64,000 nt of DNA from Hofstenia miamia (taxonomy: Eukaryota; Xenacoelomorpha; Acoela; Hofsteniidae): the NCBI GenBank assembly GCA_900660155.1, contig CABFPE010000047.1, positions 1,481,339 to 1,545,338 of the forward strand. Direction: 5' to 3'. Under the pieces are notes generated by a model, which worked only from the letters and a program-made list of their open reading frames with translations, was not told where the DNA came from and did not search any database. Each line of letters opens with the position of its first letter. The stretch's first letter is position 1. Below, one piece after another: positions 1 to 14,500 of the stretch. Made by a program: the position numbers and the translations under genes.

Positions 1-1970
1 ATGTAATAACCAAGAGTTCTTGAATCATCACAATATTTACAATTAAAAATTTCATTTTTTCAATAAATATTATGCTTTTTATTGCGAACATTGCTATATT
101 GATGAATTATAATATTAACAGGCTCGTCCATTGAACATCCGAATTCCATAAGATATTCATAATATTTCCTAAGAAATTACTGTTTTTAATTTATAGTGGC
201 TTACTAAGATATTGTATATCACAAAATTCTTTCACTTTTAAGGCCCTGCAATCATTGCATACGTTTCGGAACAAAGAAGGGGTTCGCCAATCACAATGAA
301 AGAAGTACAATATATTTTTAGAAATATTTTATCTCCAAATAAAATCCTTAGATCCATATTTACATTATTGTAGGTCTACACTCTGCATTTTCAATGCGCA
401 TCAAACAATTGATGGCCTCATTTTATTAGGATGTAGTCTTTACAATTATCAAAAATGAAATTTTGTCAAAAAGCAGGAAGTTGGGTAAAATAGCAAGTTC
501 ATTGATTTGGTTACTTAAGATTTTGCGACGGTTTGGGTACTTTTAGTACCCTAGAGCTAGTACTGGCTTAAGAGTTTTGAAAGATATTTATGAAATTTAA
601 TGATATTGATGGGGCTTAAATGATGAACATAGAAATACATATTTAGAAGTTTCAACATAATGTGGCACAACAACCAGAAATATTGTTCTATATTAGGCAA
701 AGACAGCTTGGGGTATTTTTTGTATGAAGCTAAATATATTGACTTTTCTATCCTGACAAATATCATAAGCTAAGCAATATTTCAATATTAGAATATGTAA
801 ACGGATAGCCGTGTCTAGGAGCGTATTTTAGAATGTGCGACCTCACGGCCTTCTATATAGTAGGCTTTGGTAATCGACAAACATTATGACAAAATTCAAT
901 CCTTTTCATTGTCAGATACAAAGCATCGTGATACAGATCTTGCCGCTAGCTACTCTGAATATGACATATTTCAACCCAAATTTTATCGATTAATGCTCCA
1001 AAACATAAGTGAACATTATGGGATTTGGCGAAAAACCAGTTTGTAAAGTTTGTTGTAGGACGAATATTCAATAATTATACTGCATTTTGGAAAAGAAGAA
1101 GCTTTTCTTGTTTCTTAGGAAAATATATTAGGTGTTACAAAATGCATGCATGTATTTCAGATAGAAAAGGATTTGTGACACAAAACTATCCTTGAAAGTG
1201 GTTATCTGCGACTATGGCCTGGCTCGCTACTCCTACCGGTTAAGATCCATCAATATTGTGTTAAATAGCTAGATACGGTTAAAATATTCAGGTAGGTATT
1301 AAAAACATGGTTATTTATAGCTAATCATTAAATTTTAAGTTGCACTGTACAGTGTATATTAAGGAAAATATCTTATCAAAGAAGGTAAATGAAATTTTTT
1401 ATACATCCCTAAACTAAATACCTCCATACTGCTAAACACGATCATTTGTAGAAAACATGGCTCTTAGTTAAGAGAGCCATGGTAGAAAACATTATGCTGG
1501 AGGTTTCCAAAAAAATTGAAAAATATTATTGCATTCTGTGTTACCATCCAAAAACGACTGCACATTGTTCGCATTATCAGAAACTTCATCTGGCCAGAAA
1601 AAATTGTTTTGCATATTACGTATTTTCTTAAGCTTATTTAAATCATAGACTATTTGCATTATTCAAATATATTTGTGGGGATTTAATTATATCTGTAGGT
1701 TCTAACTCTTAAAGAGACTTACTACATCAATTGTTGGCCTGGGACTCAGGGAATTTTGGCCTCATTTTGTTTAAATTACTGCAAATCACCATGGCCGTTA
1801 CTATAGTAGGCCTTGGTCTTGCACTAATATATTTGCCTTGAATTTTACACGAAAACGTGTGCAGTGCATCGAGAATGAATAGCATTCTTAGAGATGTCAA
1901 TTTATGATCTATGTGCAAACAAATGCTTTAAGGTATATTCAACCCCTAGTTCCTATGTTCTGTATTTTAG
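1..1970. other. AT-rich sequence with no recognised gene
   Basis: No open frame here resembles a known family. The first recognised exon of the LTD membrane protein starts at 1971 in phase 0 behind a tattttag acceptor, so earlier exons (including any signal peptide) must lie here or before the window. A short Cys-containing open stretch at 241-292 after an AG could be one, but its end phase does not fit exon 1971-2298 directly, so I do not call it. Confidence 0.5.
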
Positions 1971-2298
1971 GGATCTGATTATTCATTCAATGTCTGCGAT
2001 CGTGATCACGAACTTAGTTCCTCACTAAAAACTTTTGGATTTCTAAATAAATGTCCATGTTCTCACAACAGCAAAGTTGTGATTAACGAGATCAATGTCA
2101 ATCAAGATGCCATTGACACAGCGGATTATGTTGAAATATTTGATGGTGGTAAAGGTCACACATCTTTAGATGGCTTAACTGTAGCAATCTACAGTGGCGA
2201 TCATGATGATAAGGCTGAACATATTTTATCCCTTGATGGACATAAAACGACTGAAACGGGATTTTTCCTGATTTCGGGAAATGTTGCTCTAGCTCCAG
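1971..2298 (+). CDS. LTD protein exon 1 of those recognised: Cys-rich lead-in and start of LTD1
   Basis: Acceptor tattttag, donor CCAG|GTATTC; starts in phase 0 and ends in phase 1. It begins with a Cys-containing segment (FNVCDRDHELSS, NKCPCSH) and then LTD1 with VVINEINV, DYVEIFDGG, LDGLTVAIYSG and TGFFLISG. The open frame extends upstream of the first LTD strand to the acceptor without a stop, which fixes the exon start. Confidence 0.8.
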
Positions 2299-5200
2299 GT
2301 ATTCGCAATTTTGCTTTAAATTTTAATAATTGAAATCTTGCTACACAGAATTACAAGGCGTTTACAGAAATGACTGCATAAATTTTGACGTTTATTTAAC
2401 ATGTCAAGCACATACTTTCTTGAGATGCCATACTAACTTTGAATAGTTTCCACATATTTACTCGATATAATGTTTATTTGCTGTGTTTGATCGTTTTTCA
2501 CAACAAATTATAGCACTACAAAGTGCTGTGTAACCCTAAGTTCAGGTTGAAGCAAAAACATATGAATCTGGTATGTTATGTTAAAAGTGCAATAATTATC
2601 TAATGAACGTTTTTCGAACGTCTAAACTCCTCTTACATTCACAAAAATATCTTCAAGTACTTCAAATACCACTCATTACGCAAATTAATTAACAAATTTA
2701 TATTTTATGCTAATTATAAAATGGCGGCTATTTTCTCTAAAAATGGTAAAATACACCAAATGGATGTCACATTTATATGAAAAAGTTAGTCGTTTACTTT
2801 GAATCACCACTTAGGAAAACGCAAACTTTTCTAACACAATATAAAAACTATAGTGAGAATGCAGGTACAAAATTCGGAAACTTTGTCAAATGCATCAAAT
2901 GTCTACATTCCTTAAATTCAATTGAATTAAAACGAATTTAAACACCAAAGTATTATAAATTTTAGTCCTACTTGTGTCGGAATTATCATCAAAATTTGGT
3001 GATGATGCAACTTATAGTTCCTGAGAAAAGTTGACATCTGCAAACCCTGTTATACAAAAAAACGTGTTTGCAACACTAATTTGACAAACAAAACGCTGTA
3101 AAAATGACGTCATTTTACACATTCTTGTAAGTTTTAAGGCATGTATTTTATATCAGTTTAATAATAACTGCATTGTTAACATTTGATGACAAAGAAATTT
3201 CAAAAATTTGAAAATATTATTACATTAGTTTGCTCTTAATGTTTGTTGATAATTCTATTCATTTGCATATTACAATTTTTTTATAATTTTGTATGAAGAA
3301 TTGATGAAAAGCATTTAATTAAATGATGACCATAACTTTAAATATTTTCTATTAAGGAATCTAATAATACATGTATATAAATTCCTGCATATGGACATCA
3401 CATCTATTACCAACATTTTAGATTTGGTAGTAGGTAATAAGAGATTTCTTCATAATGAAATCGGTGGATTGGGAATCTACAGTTTACCAGCTGATTTCTT
3501 TTATAAAGGAATGCAACCCACTAACCACTCATTAATATCATCACTGGTATTTTCCCACCATGGAGATAAAGCAAGAACTCTTAATTTTCGCAACTATCTT
3601 GCGAGGGGTGAGTTAACTTCCTTTTCTCATGTATCTGCAATGGTATCTATTTAGAATTTATAAGAAATTCAAAAAAAAATTTTTAAATCACTGATATATT
3701 CAATTTTAAGAATTTAATTTTTAAATAAATTTATGTCTATTACATTCAGTGAGTGTAATTTTGAAGTCTAGTATTTATTTAAGACATGTGAAATTATTCG
3801 TTTTGTATATGATGGTATGCAAAAAAATTTATATAAATAAATAGCAATTTTACATTTCAAGGAATCTGATGAATTTTATCCAACACAATAAAAATATTAA
3901 AAATGCTATCAATTAAATTATACTAGCAATTACATCACTAAAGGTGTATGATCGATATATTGTTAAGTGTTAAATTTTTAGCGATATTTTTAGAGGAACT
4001 TTACATTTAGTGGTCTTTAAATTTGATTTTGATTGGATAACTCAAAATATATTCGATGACAAATTCAACACTAAGGCGGTGAAATTTTGGTCTTTTTTCA
4101 ATATTTTTAAATATTTCGTTTGATCTTATAAAGTCATTGCAAAATTTTCATTGTGTTAGAAAACATTTCCAAAAATTACAATGAAATATGTGCTTAAGAG
4201 AAATATTTAACATTCGCAGAAATTTGTCAAAATTTTATCATTATGTAAATTTCAAGGAAAAAATTTTATGAATAATGCTAGGATACATTATGCTGGACTC
4301 ATCGCGTGTGGTGGGTTTATTTTTTTCTACTGGTTTCCCATTTTTTAATGTTCTATTAAAAAATAGAAATTTTTTAACAATGCTTATAAAAAAATCTACA
4401 ATAATCTAAATATCCATTAATAACACAAGAACAGAAGTTACACTTTCGAGAAAGAATTTTTGTATAATTAAATAATTACTAAATTGTTTATGTAGAATAA
4501 ATTTCCATAGCTATGTAAGTATTTTCAATAACATTTTATCACTATTATAAATGAAATATATTCAGAATTTTTTCACTAGATGGCATTAGTTTTGATTTTG
4601 CAACAAATATGGTTTTTGGAAACATGCTATATTTTTTGAACGGAATACATTAGTTGAATGGCATATGAAACTAAAAATTCTAATTCCGCAGTTGCTCTGT
4701 TATCAGATAGACCTCCAAAACGAATATATATTTTCCTAAAAATCCATTCAAATTGATTTTTTAGAAAAACCTGTAATTTTTGAAGATGAAAATTCTCGGT
4801 TTGCAGATGAATGCATTAGTCGTCATAGTTATTCTGTCGACATCTACTGCACCGTGCCTTGCTCACCAAGGTCTGCAAACTATGGATGTCCCGAATATCA
4901 CAAACCAGTAGACGGTAGGTTTTGATGTCTGCATATTATAAACATTTGGAGATATACATGTATAAAAGCGTCATATCTAAGACTATATCTTTTAAAATTG
5001 CTTTAAAGAAAATTCAATATTGTATTTACTTAGAGAGGTGGTTCTCAACCGGCGTCCACATGGACCCTAGGAGTCCATGTAACTTTACTGGGAGTCCAGA
5101 CACAAAAAATATTGATTTGGGGTCCACGGTGACACTATATTGGTCCACAGAGCAATTCCAATTCAGAACAGTTTTCATTACTGAGAATGAAAGTTCTACA

Positions 5201-8200
5201 GAAATTTGCACTTTTTTAAATTACTAAGAGCAAAAATATTCGCTCAGCTGTTCAATTTGTATACCAATTAAGTAGCAGAAAAAAATATTGAGATTTTACA
5301 ATGCTCTAAATTTAAATTTCCTTCAAAATAAATTACAATCATTTACTCTATCCTTAATGTTCACAATTTTACTAGTGATTTTTTTGCAAAGGGTCCAGCT
5401 AAGCAGTTAAGAAGAAAAGAGGTACATAGGTAAAAAAGGGTTGAGAATCACTGATTTAGAGTATGTTATTGTAACTAGATTTCTCATGGAAAATTGTATG
5501 TATTTTTGTTAATTTCTTTTTTAGTATTGAAGAGCTTAAGTTGTTCCATGAATTCGGTTGACGTTTTCATTAGTGAAGTATTTGTAAATCCTACACTTAG
5601 CACTTTTTATATTGAAATCGGCTCTTCAAAACCACTTCATCTTCTTTCATGCATAATTCTTGTGTCCATTCAACCTCCTGTGATGCAAATTTGGCCTCGG
5701 TTTGTCATTCCCCTTGATACAATGAGAACGAACGAAAATGGTCTATTAGTCTTAAGAGACGCTTGGTCTTTAGCAACTCACACGAAGTTAGGGTAATATG
5801 CTTAGGAAAAATTTGTACCTACATGTTGTAGTGGTAAATATCTTATATATTTTAATTTAACATAGCATACGTATTGTTGTGAATTAATATCATTACTGAA
5901 ATTCATAATAGCAATGCAGTCAGTGTTGAAAATAGAACGAAAATTTTAGTATAACCAGTAAAGCTTCAAGCGTAGTTACATCCTAACCACTGTTTTTATG
6001 AATTGAAATGTTGAATGATTTCAAATTTAATAATGCAATTAATAACTGTATTTTAGAAACGTTTTAGAATATACATGTAAGTATACATGTACATGTACAC
6101 ATTTACAGTACCTTATAGTAAATAGTATCTTGGAGCTAATAGTTTACTTGAAATGAGAATTTTTTACGTTGGATTTTAAGAATTCATTTCCATGAATGAA
6201 TTTTATCTCTGAAAATGGACAACTCCTTTCGATGTTTAAGGACTGAACATTGTTACAATCTAATGAATCAGAATCAATGTTTGATTTAGGTATGAAAGAA
6301 GCAACCAAACTGGGTTTGCTGTAGCACTTTTCCATGGTACACTTTCAGAATGGGAATACTGTCAAAGACTCCCATGGCCAAAATTGCAAACATATTTTGA
6401 AGACAAAATCATATTCAGTCTTCAGCCAGGAACATTAATCCACTTCGATGGGCATCCTGAACCAAGTCTTGTAATTGGGGCATCCAGGGAAGGAAGAAAT
6501 TTTGCATGGGCCAGATGTCAAACAGACGCATTGGGAGTTCAGTCGTTTGATTGGTCCCCAGCATTAAGAACTCCCGGAGATCCAAATATTTGTCTAAAAA
6601 TACCATTTTTAATTAATGAAATTGGCTTTGACGATGGTTTCTTTGTCGAGGTACATCTTGTCGTAACTATCATTTTTTAAGTGTAGAAGTAAATCCTGCA
6701 AGTGTAAATTTTTGCCTCAAGTTATTCTTTGGGAGAATAATTATTGCATTGTATTCATTGTATTATTAATCACTTGCAATAAATGACAGTATTTTATAAT
6801 TATTTGATCATTTTGTCTTGGCTTATGCATTTGAGGAATTCCCCAATTTTCAACTTAGTGAAAGAATAAGTTTTTTTAATTGATTGTGGGATATACGTCG
6901 GGTAAGCCTTTCTTCAATTAGAGCACCTCATTTTAAAATTATTTGTCGCACTACATAATTAATGAACACATTCCAACAAAAAGCTTTTTTGGCAACAACT
7001 TGTTTGCTTCTACTCTAATAAACTAATCTATGTCACATTAATATGCAGTCTAACCTCTCTAAGGCTAACTTTTTTCTAGTTAATTTATTAGACCAGTGAG
7101 ACAATTTACCTCTCTAAAGTAAGCGTTTTATAAACGTGCGCCATTTAGTTCATTGGTGATTGTGAATTACATACAATCAATACGAGTATTATGTATGACG
7201 CGATATTTTATAATGAAAACTGATGAAGTGATTTTTCTACATGTTTCTTATTACTCTAACGTTTTTATGTCCGATCGGGCACAGATCCTTTTACAGACCA
7301 ATTCTTTAGCAACCTCTCTAAAGCTAACATCTCCCCATAGTTACTATATTTGTTCGGTCCCTTGAACTTAACTATAGAGAGGTTGATTTCCACAGTATAT
7401 TTGTCGATATGAATTTATGTTATGATTATGATTAAAGTATGAGAACTAATTGGATCTTAATTAACGGTGTAATTTGGTTTAGGAATCCTGTATTTAGCAA
7501 AATATGTGGATCCAATTTTAAATGAAAGAGCAATTTTATTAGTAAACTTTTTTGAATTTAGGTTTCTGATAATCTTTTTGGTGAAGAATTTCTGATATAT
7601 AAATCACTTTTCGTTTATGGTAGAAGGGGCCCAATTATTCAGTTGGATCTTTTTACTATGCGAACAGATCAACAAGGCCTCTTTTTAATAAAAGCAGATT
7701 CATCTGCTCAATCGAGAAAAGTAGTAGAAATTGTGCATCGCGATTGTGTTGCTGTGGTTTTGTATTACAGTTCAGTCAATTTTGTGCAAAGAAACGGAAT
7801 GCTTGCGAATATGGCGGATTCTTTAATATTTGGAGCATGTTCATCTATGCCAGCACAGTTTCAAGGTAATTTCACTCTGAAATTTACATGAATAGATAAT
7901 TGTAATCATATAGTCCTCAAGACTCTATCTTAGGAACAGCTGCGATTAGAAATTTATTCCAATGACAGTTAAAGTTCCTGCAGTTTTAACTTTTGTGTTT
8001 AAAATTTTTCATAATTCTTTATTTTATATTTTCATCTGATTCTGTTCGTGTTATCAATCTGATTAATTTTTTCATATTTTTAGAACTGGGCACCCCATGT
8101 TCCAAGTGAGAAAAGCCGATTGATAATTTTGTGCTCTTAGTGCTAAAATGAAATTCACATTTATAGGATTAATATGTATAGGGTAAATTCGGGTAAATTT

Positions 8201-8208
8201 GAAAATTA

Positions 8209-8241
<33 letters not shown>

Positions 8242-8477
8242 NNNNNNNNNNNNNNNNNNNNNNNNNNNNNNNNNNNNNNNNNNNNNNNNNNNNNNNNNNN
8301 NNNNNNNNNNNNNNNNNNNNNNNNNNNNNNNNNNNNNNNNNNNNNNNNNNNNNNNNNNNNNNNNNNNNNNNNNNNNNNNNNNNNNNNNNNNNNNNNNNNN
8401 NNNNNNNNNNNNNNNNNNNNNNNNNNNNNNNNNNNNNNNNNNNNNNNNNNNNNNNNNNNNNNNNNNNNNNNNNNNNN

Positions 8478-8515
<38 letters not shown>

Positions 8516-11500
8516 TCACGTATTTTGTTCGGCTTGAAAAATCCGCTATTTTTATAATGAATACTATAAGACTTAGACAAAATTTTATTAACAAAATTCT
8601 GAAAACTAAACTTTGTAAACACCAAAAACCCAAACTAACAAGAAGTCGGAGCTAAATGTCATTTTTAGTACATCATTGTATATTCTGAATGAATATTTGA
8701 ATTTTAAATTTTAAGACTGTCATATTGACTAAAAATTAATAATTTCATAATATTTTATCATGTAATGTACAGCTCCGGTCAAAAAATGAGAAAGAAATTT
8801 GAAATACAAAAAGCCTTCAACGGCAGTACACAAGCATTCACCTCAATAAAGTGCCATGCTCTTGGCGATCACCCACAATAAACAACAGTGCCCTTAAACA
8901 CACCAGAGGGGGAAAGGTACCTTATTAATTTTCACAAAACATGTCTCATTAAGATGCGAGAAACATTCTGCAATATCTTTGTGTACTGCGCATTTTCAAA
9001 GGCAGGAATAAAACAACAATCAAAAAGTTCCCCTATTGACATAAAAACAAAAAGACGACCGGGCTAGCGTCTGTGAAACATGGTCGTTACAAGGAATTTT
9101 CAGAACTGTTTCATAATCAATGAGTTCATATTCCAACTGGATAGAAACAACATTTCTCATTGGTCTATGACAGCCATCTTCAAAATTTTCCCAAAAATAC
9201 ATAGTTTAGTGTGCTTTGAGCTATAAAGGTTTTACCTGAAAATTGTAGAAGGAGGTATTCTAGACAGTTCAAAGTATACTGATATTTTAGCAGAGTTTAT
9301 TCCCATTAGCGGATTGAATGGATTTTTCAGTTAGTTGGGGCGACCCCCATACTTCAAGACAGACCCAAAATTTCTTCTAAGAGAAAAATTTCCAAATTTT
9401 GCATTGGCTTGCCAACTCACCTATAGAAAATGTTGTGAAAAAAGAAATCGAAAAATATGCAAAAACTGAAGCAATATTTGCTGGAGTCCAATGAATAAAT
9501 TAATCCGAGAATGCAGAAGAATTTTATGGACTCAATTAAGGAGAGATTTTTGGAATGTGTTTGCTCCGGTGGCGATGTTGTCTAATTTTCTTTTACATAA
9601 ACTTATAGAAAACCTAATTTGCCATTGATTGATATAAATTTTGTTATTGTGCGTGTTTTTGGTGCTGAGAGATTGAAAAAAAATTTTTACCGGACCTATA
9701 TATTGAGTAAACATTATATAAATTAAGTTTGTGTCACCCCCGCCATTGCCTATTGTGACATCCACACATTTTGATATTTGTCAATCCGGGTTAGGGTTAG
9801 GGACAAAAAATATAATAAATCATAAAAAATTAATTTGACAATTATTGTGGTATATGATTAATACGATCTTTTCACTCTAAAACAATAATTCTTTAATTAC
9901 GGCATGAAAGCTTCAATTATTCGCAAAAGTTTATCTATGATAACGAGGATGATCCTGTTGAAGATTCCGGATTTATGGTTTTGTAGTGATATTTAAAGAA
10001 GTTTTTCCAGAATATGCTTATGACGCACATGAAACTAGTGCAAAATACAATATCTGTTTCTTCCGCTTTTTAGTAGACCCAGAGTTAGACATTGGCTAAA
10101 AATTTAGGCTCAAGTGTGGCCAGTTTTTATTATGCTAATTCTGCTTATTTTAAGCCCATTCCTATGATACATTCTAAACAATTTTACAACTTTTCAATTT
10201 TTAGACCAAAATTGAGTATGTTGGAAATTTGTAATAAAATCTATACACTGAAATTGCAATTACTAATTTGACTGTTAGAAAAGTCTACGGATGCTAAAGC
10301 AAAATTTCCAAGGCAAAATTTTATTTTTCAACATTTTGTTTATAGCATTCATTGCATGTTGGTGAACTTGTGTGCACTGTTGTGTAATTTTCCGTTTTTT
10401 TTAAAAATCGGCTATTTTTCGGAGTGCCTTTTACAATTCTTTTGCCCAAACCTGGTCTATCTCTGAGTAGACCCACCTTCAAATATGCCCGCAATGGCTT
10501 GTTTGTTTTCCATTACCAGGCATGCGTAAAGTAGCCTACATACTATACTATCAGGGGCGTACGCAGGATTTTCTGACGGGGGCATCTTAGTCATGATCAA
10601 GTGAGTGAATTTTTTTGAAAATAGACCCTAAACATGCATTTCATTACCTTAGTTTTTAAATTTTTTAAATATTTTGCTAAGAATTTTTTGAATAAACGAA
10701 GCAAGATTAATTTTGAAAACCTGACTGGCGGACAACCATGTCCTCCCTTGCATGCGCCACTGCATACTACGCAAAATCACAAAAAATGAATGATAACACA
10801 AATTTATTCCAGTTGAATTGTGATGGTAAGCTATTCTACTAAGGTCTGATTGTAGGTAAGTGAACAATTTTATTACGATATTTACAATTGGATTTACCAA
10901 TGCACGAACTTTTAGTTGCATTAGTAGTTGGATTGCATTGCAAATAAAATGCAAAACAAATAAAATTCCCAGTAAAATTCTATAGAAAGTTATCATGTTT
11001 TTCATGGTTTAGCATGTAAAATTTATCTATCATGTTTTTTAACGACATGTGTATTTCCATGATTTTTATTTCATGCTTTATCATGTTGATTATCATGTCA
11101 TGTTACAACCCTAGTATATCTGCATCTTGTGTATTATTGTATATTTGAAACTGAAATTTCTATAATGCATGAATTTTAGCAAATTAATATTGTTTGAAAT
11201 GAAAAATTCAGATTTTCTCGAATTTTATTCATTCTTGTATAGAATGTGTACATGAATATATATTTAGGCATTCAGCCAAGTGGAGCCTTCATTAAGATTA
11301 CTAACAGACTATCATTCGGAAAGGAATCGATTAGTCGCTGCCAGTGTTGTGTCACACAAAGAACAGAAGCTTTTATTCATGCTCCAATTTCGCCTGGGAA
11401 GCCTAATTTTTGCAGTCAACGCAATCGTAACTTCAAAGTTACGAATTATTTAGAAAATATGTTGGATTTAAGCATAAGAATCAGTGAAATCGGTGCTTTT

Positions 11501-14500
11501 GGTCGGAATCTTCTTCCTTCATTTATAGAACTATATGGACCTACAAGTTTTGATCTACATTCGATATTTTTTTACATTGTGTATGATGAATTTCAATCCA
11601 ATAGAGGGCATTCTGAATTTTGTTTTAAGGTATCCGATCATTTCTGAAATACATTAATTTACTTTACATTTGATGCAAGTGTTTTACTATGGTAACTTTT
11701 GATGATATTGAGTACGTACAAATTATAAATTTTTAAAATTTCAATGAACAGTCAGATTATTGGGGTTCCATTGCAGTAACTTGCATCGACCATGATCTGT
11801 AAATCTCAAATTATTATGTATGTCTACATATATAACAGAATCAAAGACTTCGTTTTCCTGATAGACTCAAAAGTAGGTGTGTAAGTGGTTCAAATTCTAT
11901 TGGATTCAATGTAAAAATAGATAGATTCAAAGAATATATAGAATTTTTGATGTACTTTCTAATAGTTAACTAAGACACATTTAGGAATATACAATACCCC
12001 TATACTCAAACGTTAAGCATAAACGTAGTCATGATGGTTTTTTTGTAATTGCTGAAATTGGATTTGAAGGAGATGAGACTATGTACTTCCAGTCACCGAA
12101 CGCTTCAACGGTTGGAATTTCTCTTGTTAAAGGACCTTACTTTTCTTCCGCAGCTTCCTTAACTTGCCAGAGCCAGCTAATGCCACGCAATTTGAACATT
12201 ATTGATGCCATTGTGTTCAATTCACGAGACAATAGAACAGCAGATCCAATCATTAATCTACTGACGCCAAATTCATTCATTTTAAACGAAACCAAAACGT
12301 AAGTTTCAACGCTTAATTATTAACTATTCTGTTAGTTAAACAAAAAATTATAATTTTGAATATCAGGCATTTCAAAAAATTGTATTTAGTTCTGATATAC
12401 ACAAAGAACAAGTCGATGTATTTAAAGTCGATTTTCTGTACTCCTTAAGCAGTTGTTCTCGTTTTCATCTACCTCGCAGCAATGGTGGCTTTATCGCTAC
12501 TTATGCATCTCCAGGGCATCCTAACATCTGTCCAAACTCAAAGTTTACAAAGCGATTTGAATTCATGGTCACTGGTGTGGTATGTTGGTTTATGAACAAT
12601 AGTGTTCTGGATGTTCGATATCTTTCCCATATAACAGAAATCGTGGTCTCAGGTGCTCAAGCCCATTGTCAAAATTGCATCATTACAGCAAAACATTTAA
12701 TTGGTAAAATTTATCTTCATAATTTACTTCTTAGGTGTTTATAATGCCACAGATTCACTACTTATATAAATGCATTCCCACACCATAGATTAGCATATTG
12801 GAAGGGGCTCAAATGAGCTCAAATTATTAAATTTATTAATATTCGTCTACCTTATTCACTTCCATGTTGATTTAAACATTATTGATTTTTATTGACAATT
12901 TATGATAGAAATATTTCTTGTAGGAGAAGGTGTAGCATTGCAAATCTTTTACCGCAATGAGTTAATCAAAGCTTTTCTGTTTTGATATTATTAAATGACA
13001 ATATAATCATCAATCAATTATTAACATTTGTACAGTGAGATTCAAAAGCTAAGCGTGAGTTAAAGTTTAATCACATATATTGTGACGAGGTCGAGTCAAC
13101 CATAGAAAAATGGCATCATCCTTTATTCTAAAATCATCAGTTCATGTTAATTTAATGATATTATTCACAATATAGAAAATTTGTGTGAGCCTATTTTAAT
13201 TAAAACCGCATTTAAATCAAAATCATTTAGATCGCATTGCTTAAAGGAGCATGGTTTAAAACAATTGAATACCACTAATGTAATTATATAAATGACTGAA
13301 CACGGAGCATAATTTTTATTAATTTCAAATATTTGGTGTTTTACTTTATATATAAGAATTATTAAGCTGCACAGCTATTTTTTGATTTCTTGAATAATTT
13401 TTTTGAAAATTGGAAAACTAAAAAATATCGAAGCTTATTTAAAAAGTGTAAGGAAAGCTTTTCAACAAAGGCATATTTAGGAAAGAGCTTGACTTGTCAT
13501 AAAAACAACATCGTAATATATTCTGCAAACTTCATTGGCGCATTTGAAGAAAATGTCCAGCTCATGTTCTTGGCATATGACGAGTTCGTGAGATCAATCG
13601 AGTGGGTGGAATTTGATGGAAAGCAATACTCTGTAGCAAGATGTTCTTCGCATTGTACTGAAAATCTATACAGAGACGAATTTTCAAAACTGCAATATCA
13701 ATGTAAGTATGCACATAGTAGAATAAGATGAAAAATCTTGGCATTTTAGAAATTTAATGCTGCTAGGGCTAGGCTGAAAATCAACAACTAACGTAGAACG
13801 TATTTGCTATAGTGAAAATTTTAGAATGCAATATTCTCCGCTTTTATCAATATTTGACGGATGATGTACACGTAAATGCGTTGTGTACTATAAATCATAA
13901 TCTATACTTGATAGTACGTACCAATATGAGATATTTCACAGCAGATGTGAACACTGTGTCACCTATGTGAAAATTGTGGGATGGTGCCATATGTCATTAT
14001 GTACTATATAATAGCTACCATAGTGGTATTATGTACGGCAATATGAAAAAAATGCTCATATTTCTTGTTCCATATACAAAATCTACATTCGGTTTCAAAA
14101 AAATTTTTAACTTATCTATGATGTCATATCTTATATCTTATTTATTTTACAGTGTTTTGAACAAATGAAGCAACTATATAGTAAGCAGTTTCAGTAGATT
14201 GCAACAAAATAAAAGATGGACTTGCTGACCATTTTTAATGTTTGCACCTAACAAGGCCTGTAGTTTTGGAACAAACAAAAAATGATTGGTTCATATTAAA
14301 ATGTTTTCTGAATGTTTCTGCAGTCAAATTCACTGCTTGGGATATCAATACAATTTACAATGTTAAACAAAAGTGCTTGTTTTTAGCCTGATTAACTTTT
14401 TGCAGATTGCAATTTGATATTAATATAGCTCAATATTAGAAATAACTTTATTAAATTGCTATTTCCCACGTAACCTAAGTGAATTTTAACATCATTCATC

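Noticed and set aside
241-292. Possible small Cys-containing exon upstream of the LTD gene
   Set aside because: Its end phase does not match the next exon and there is no similarity to support it.
8169-8633. Open frames through the TA array and N gap
   Set aside because: They translate repeats of IYIY and undefined bases only; this is microsatellite and gap, not coding.
9788-9802. Former telomere or G-quadruplex
   Set aside because: Only three G-triplets and two TTA units; too short for either claim.
10649-11005. 118-codon minus-strand open frame
   Set aside because: It overlaps the miniature hAT right end and AT-rich repeats (for example recurring ATCATG words near 11000-11100); no family resemblance.
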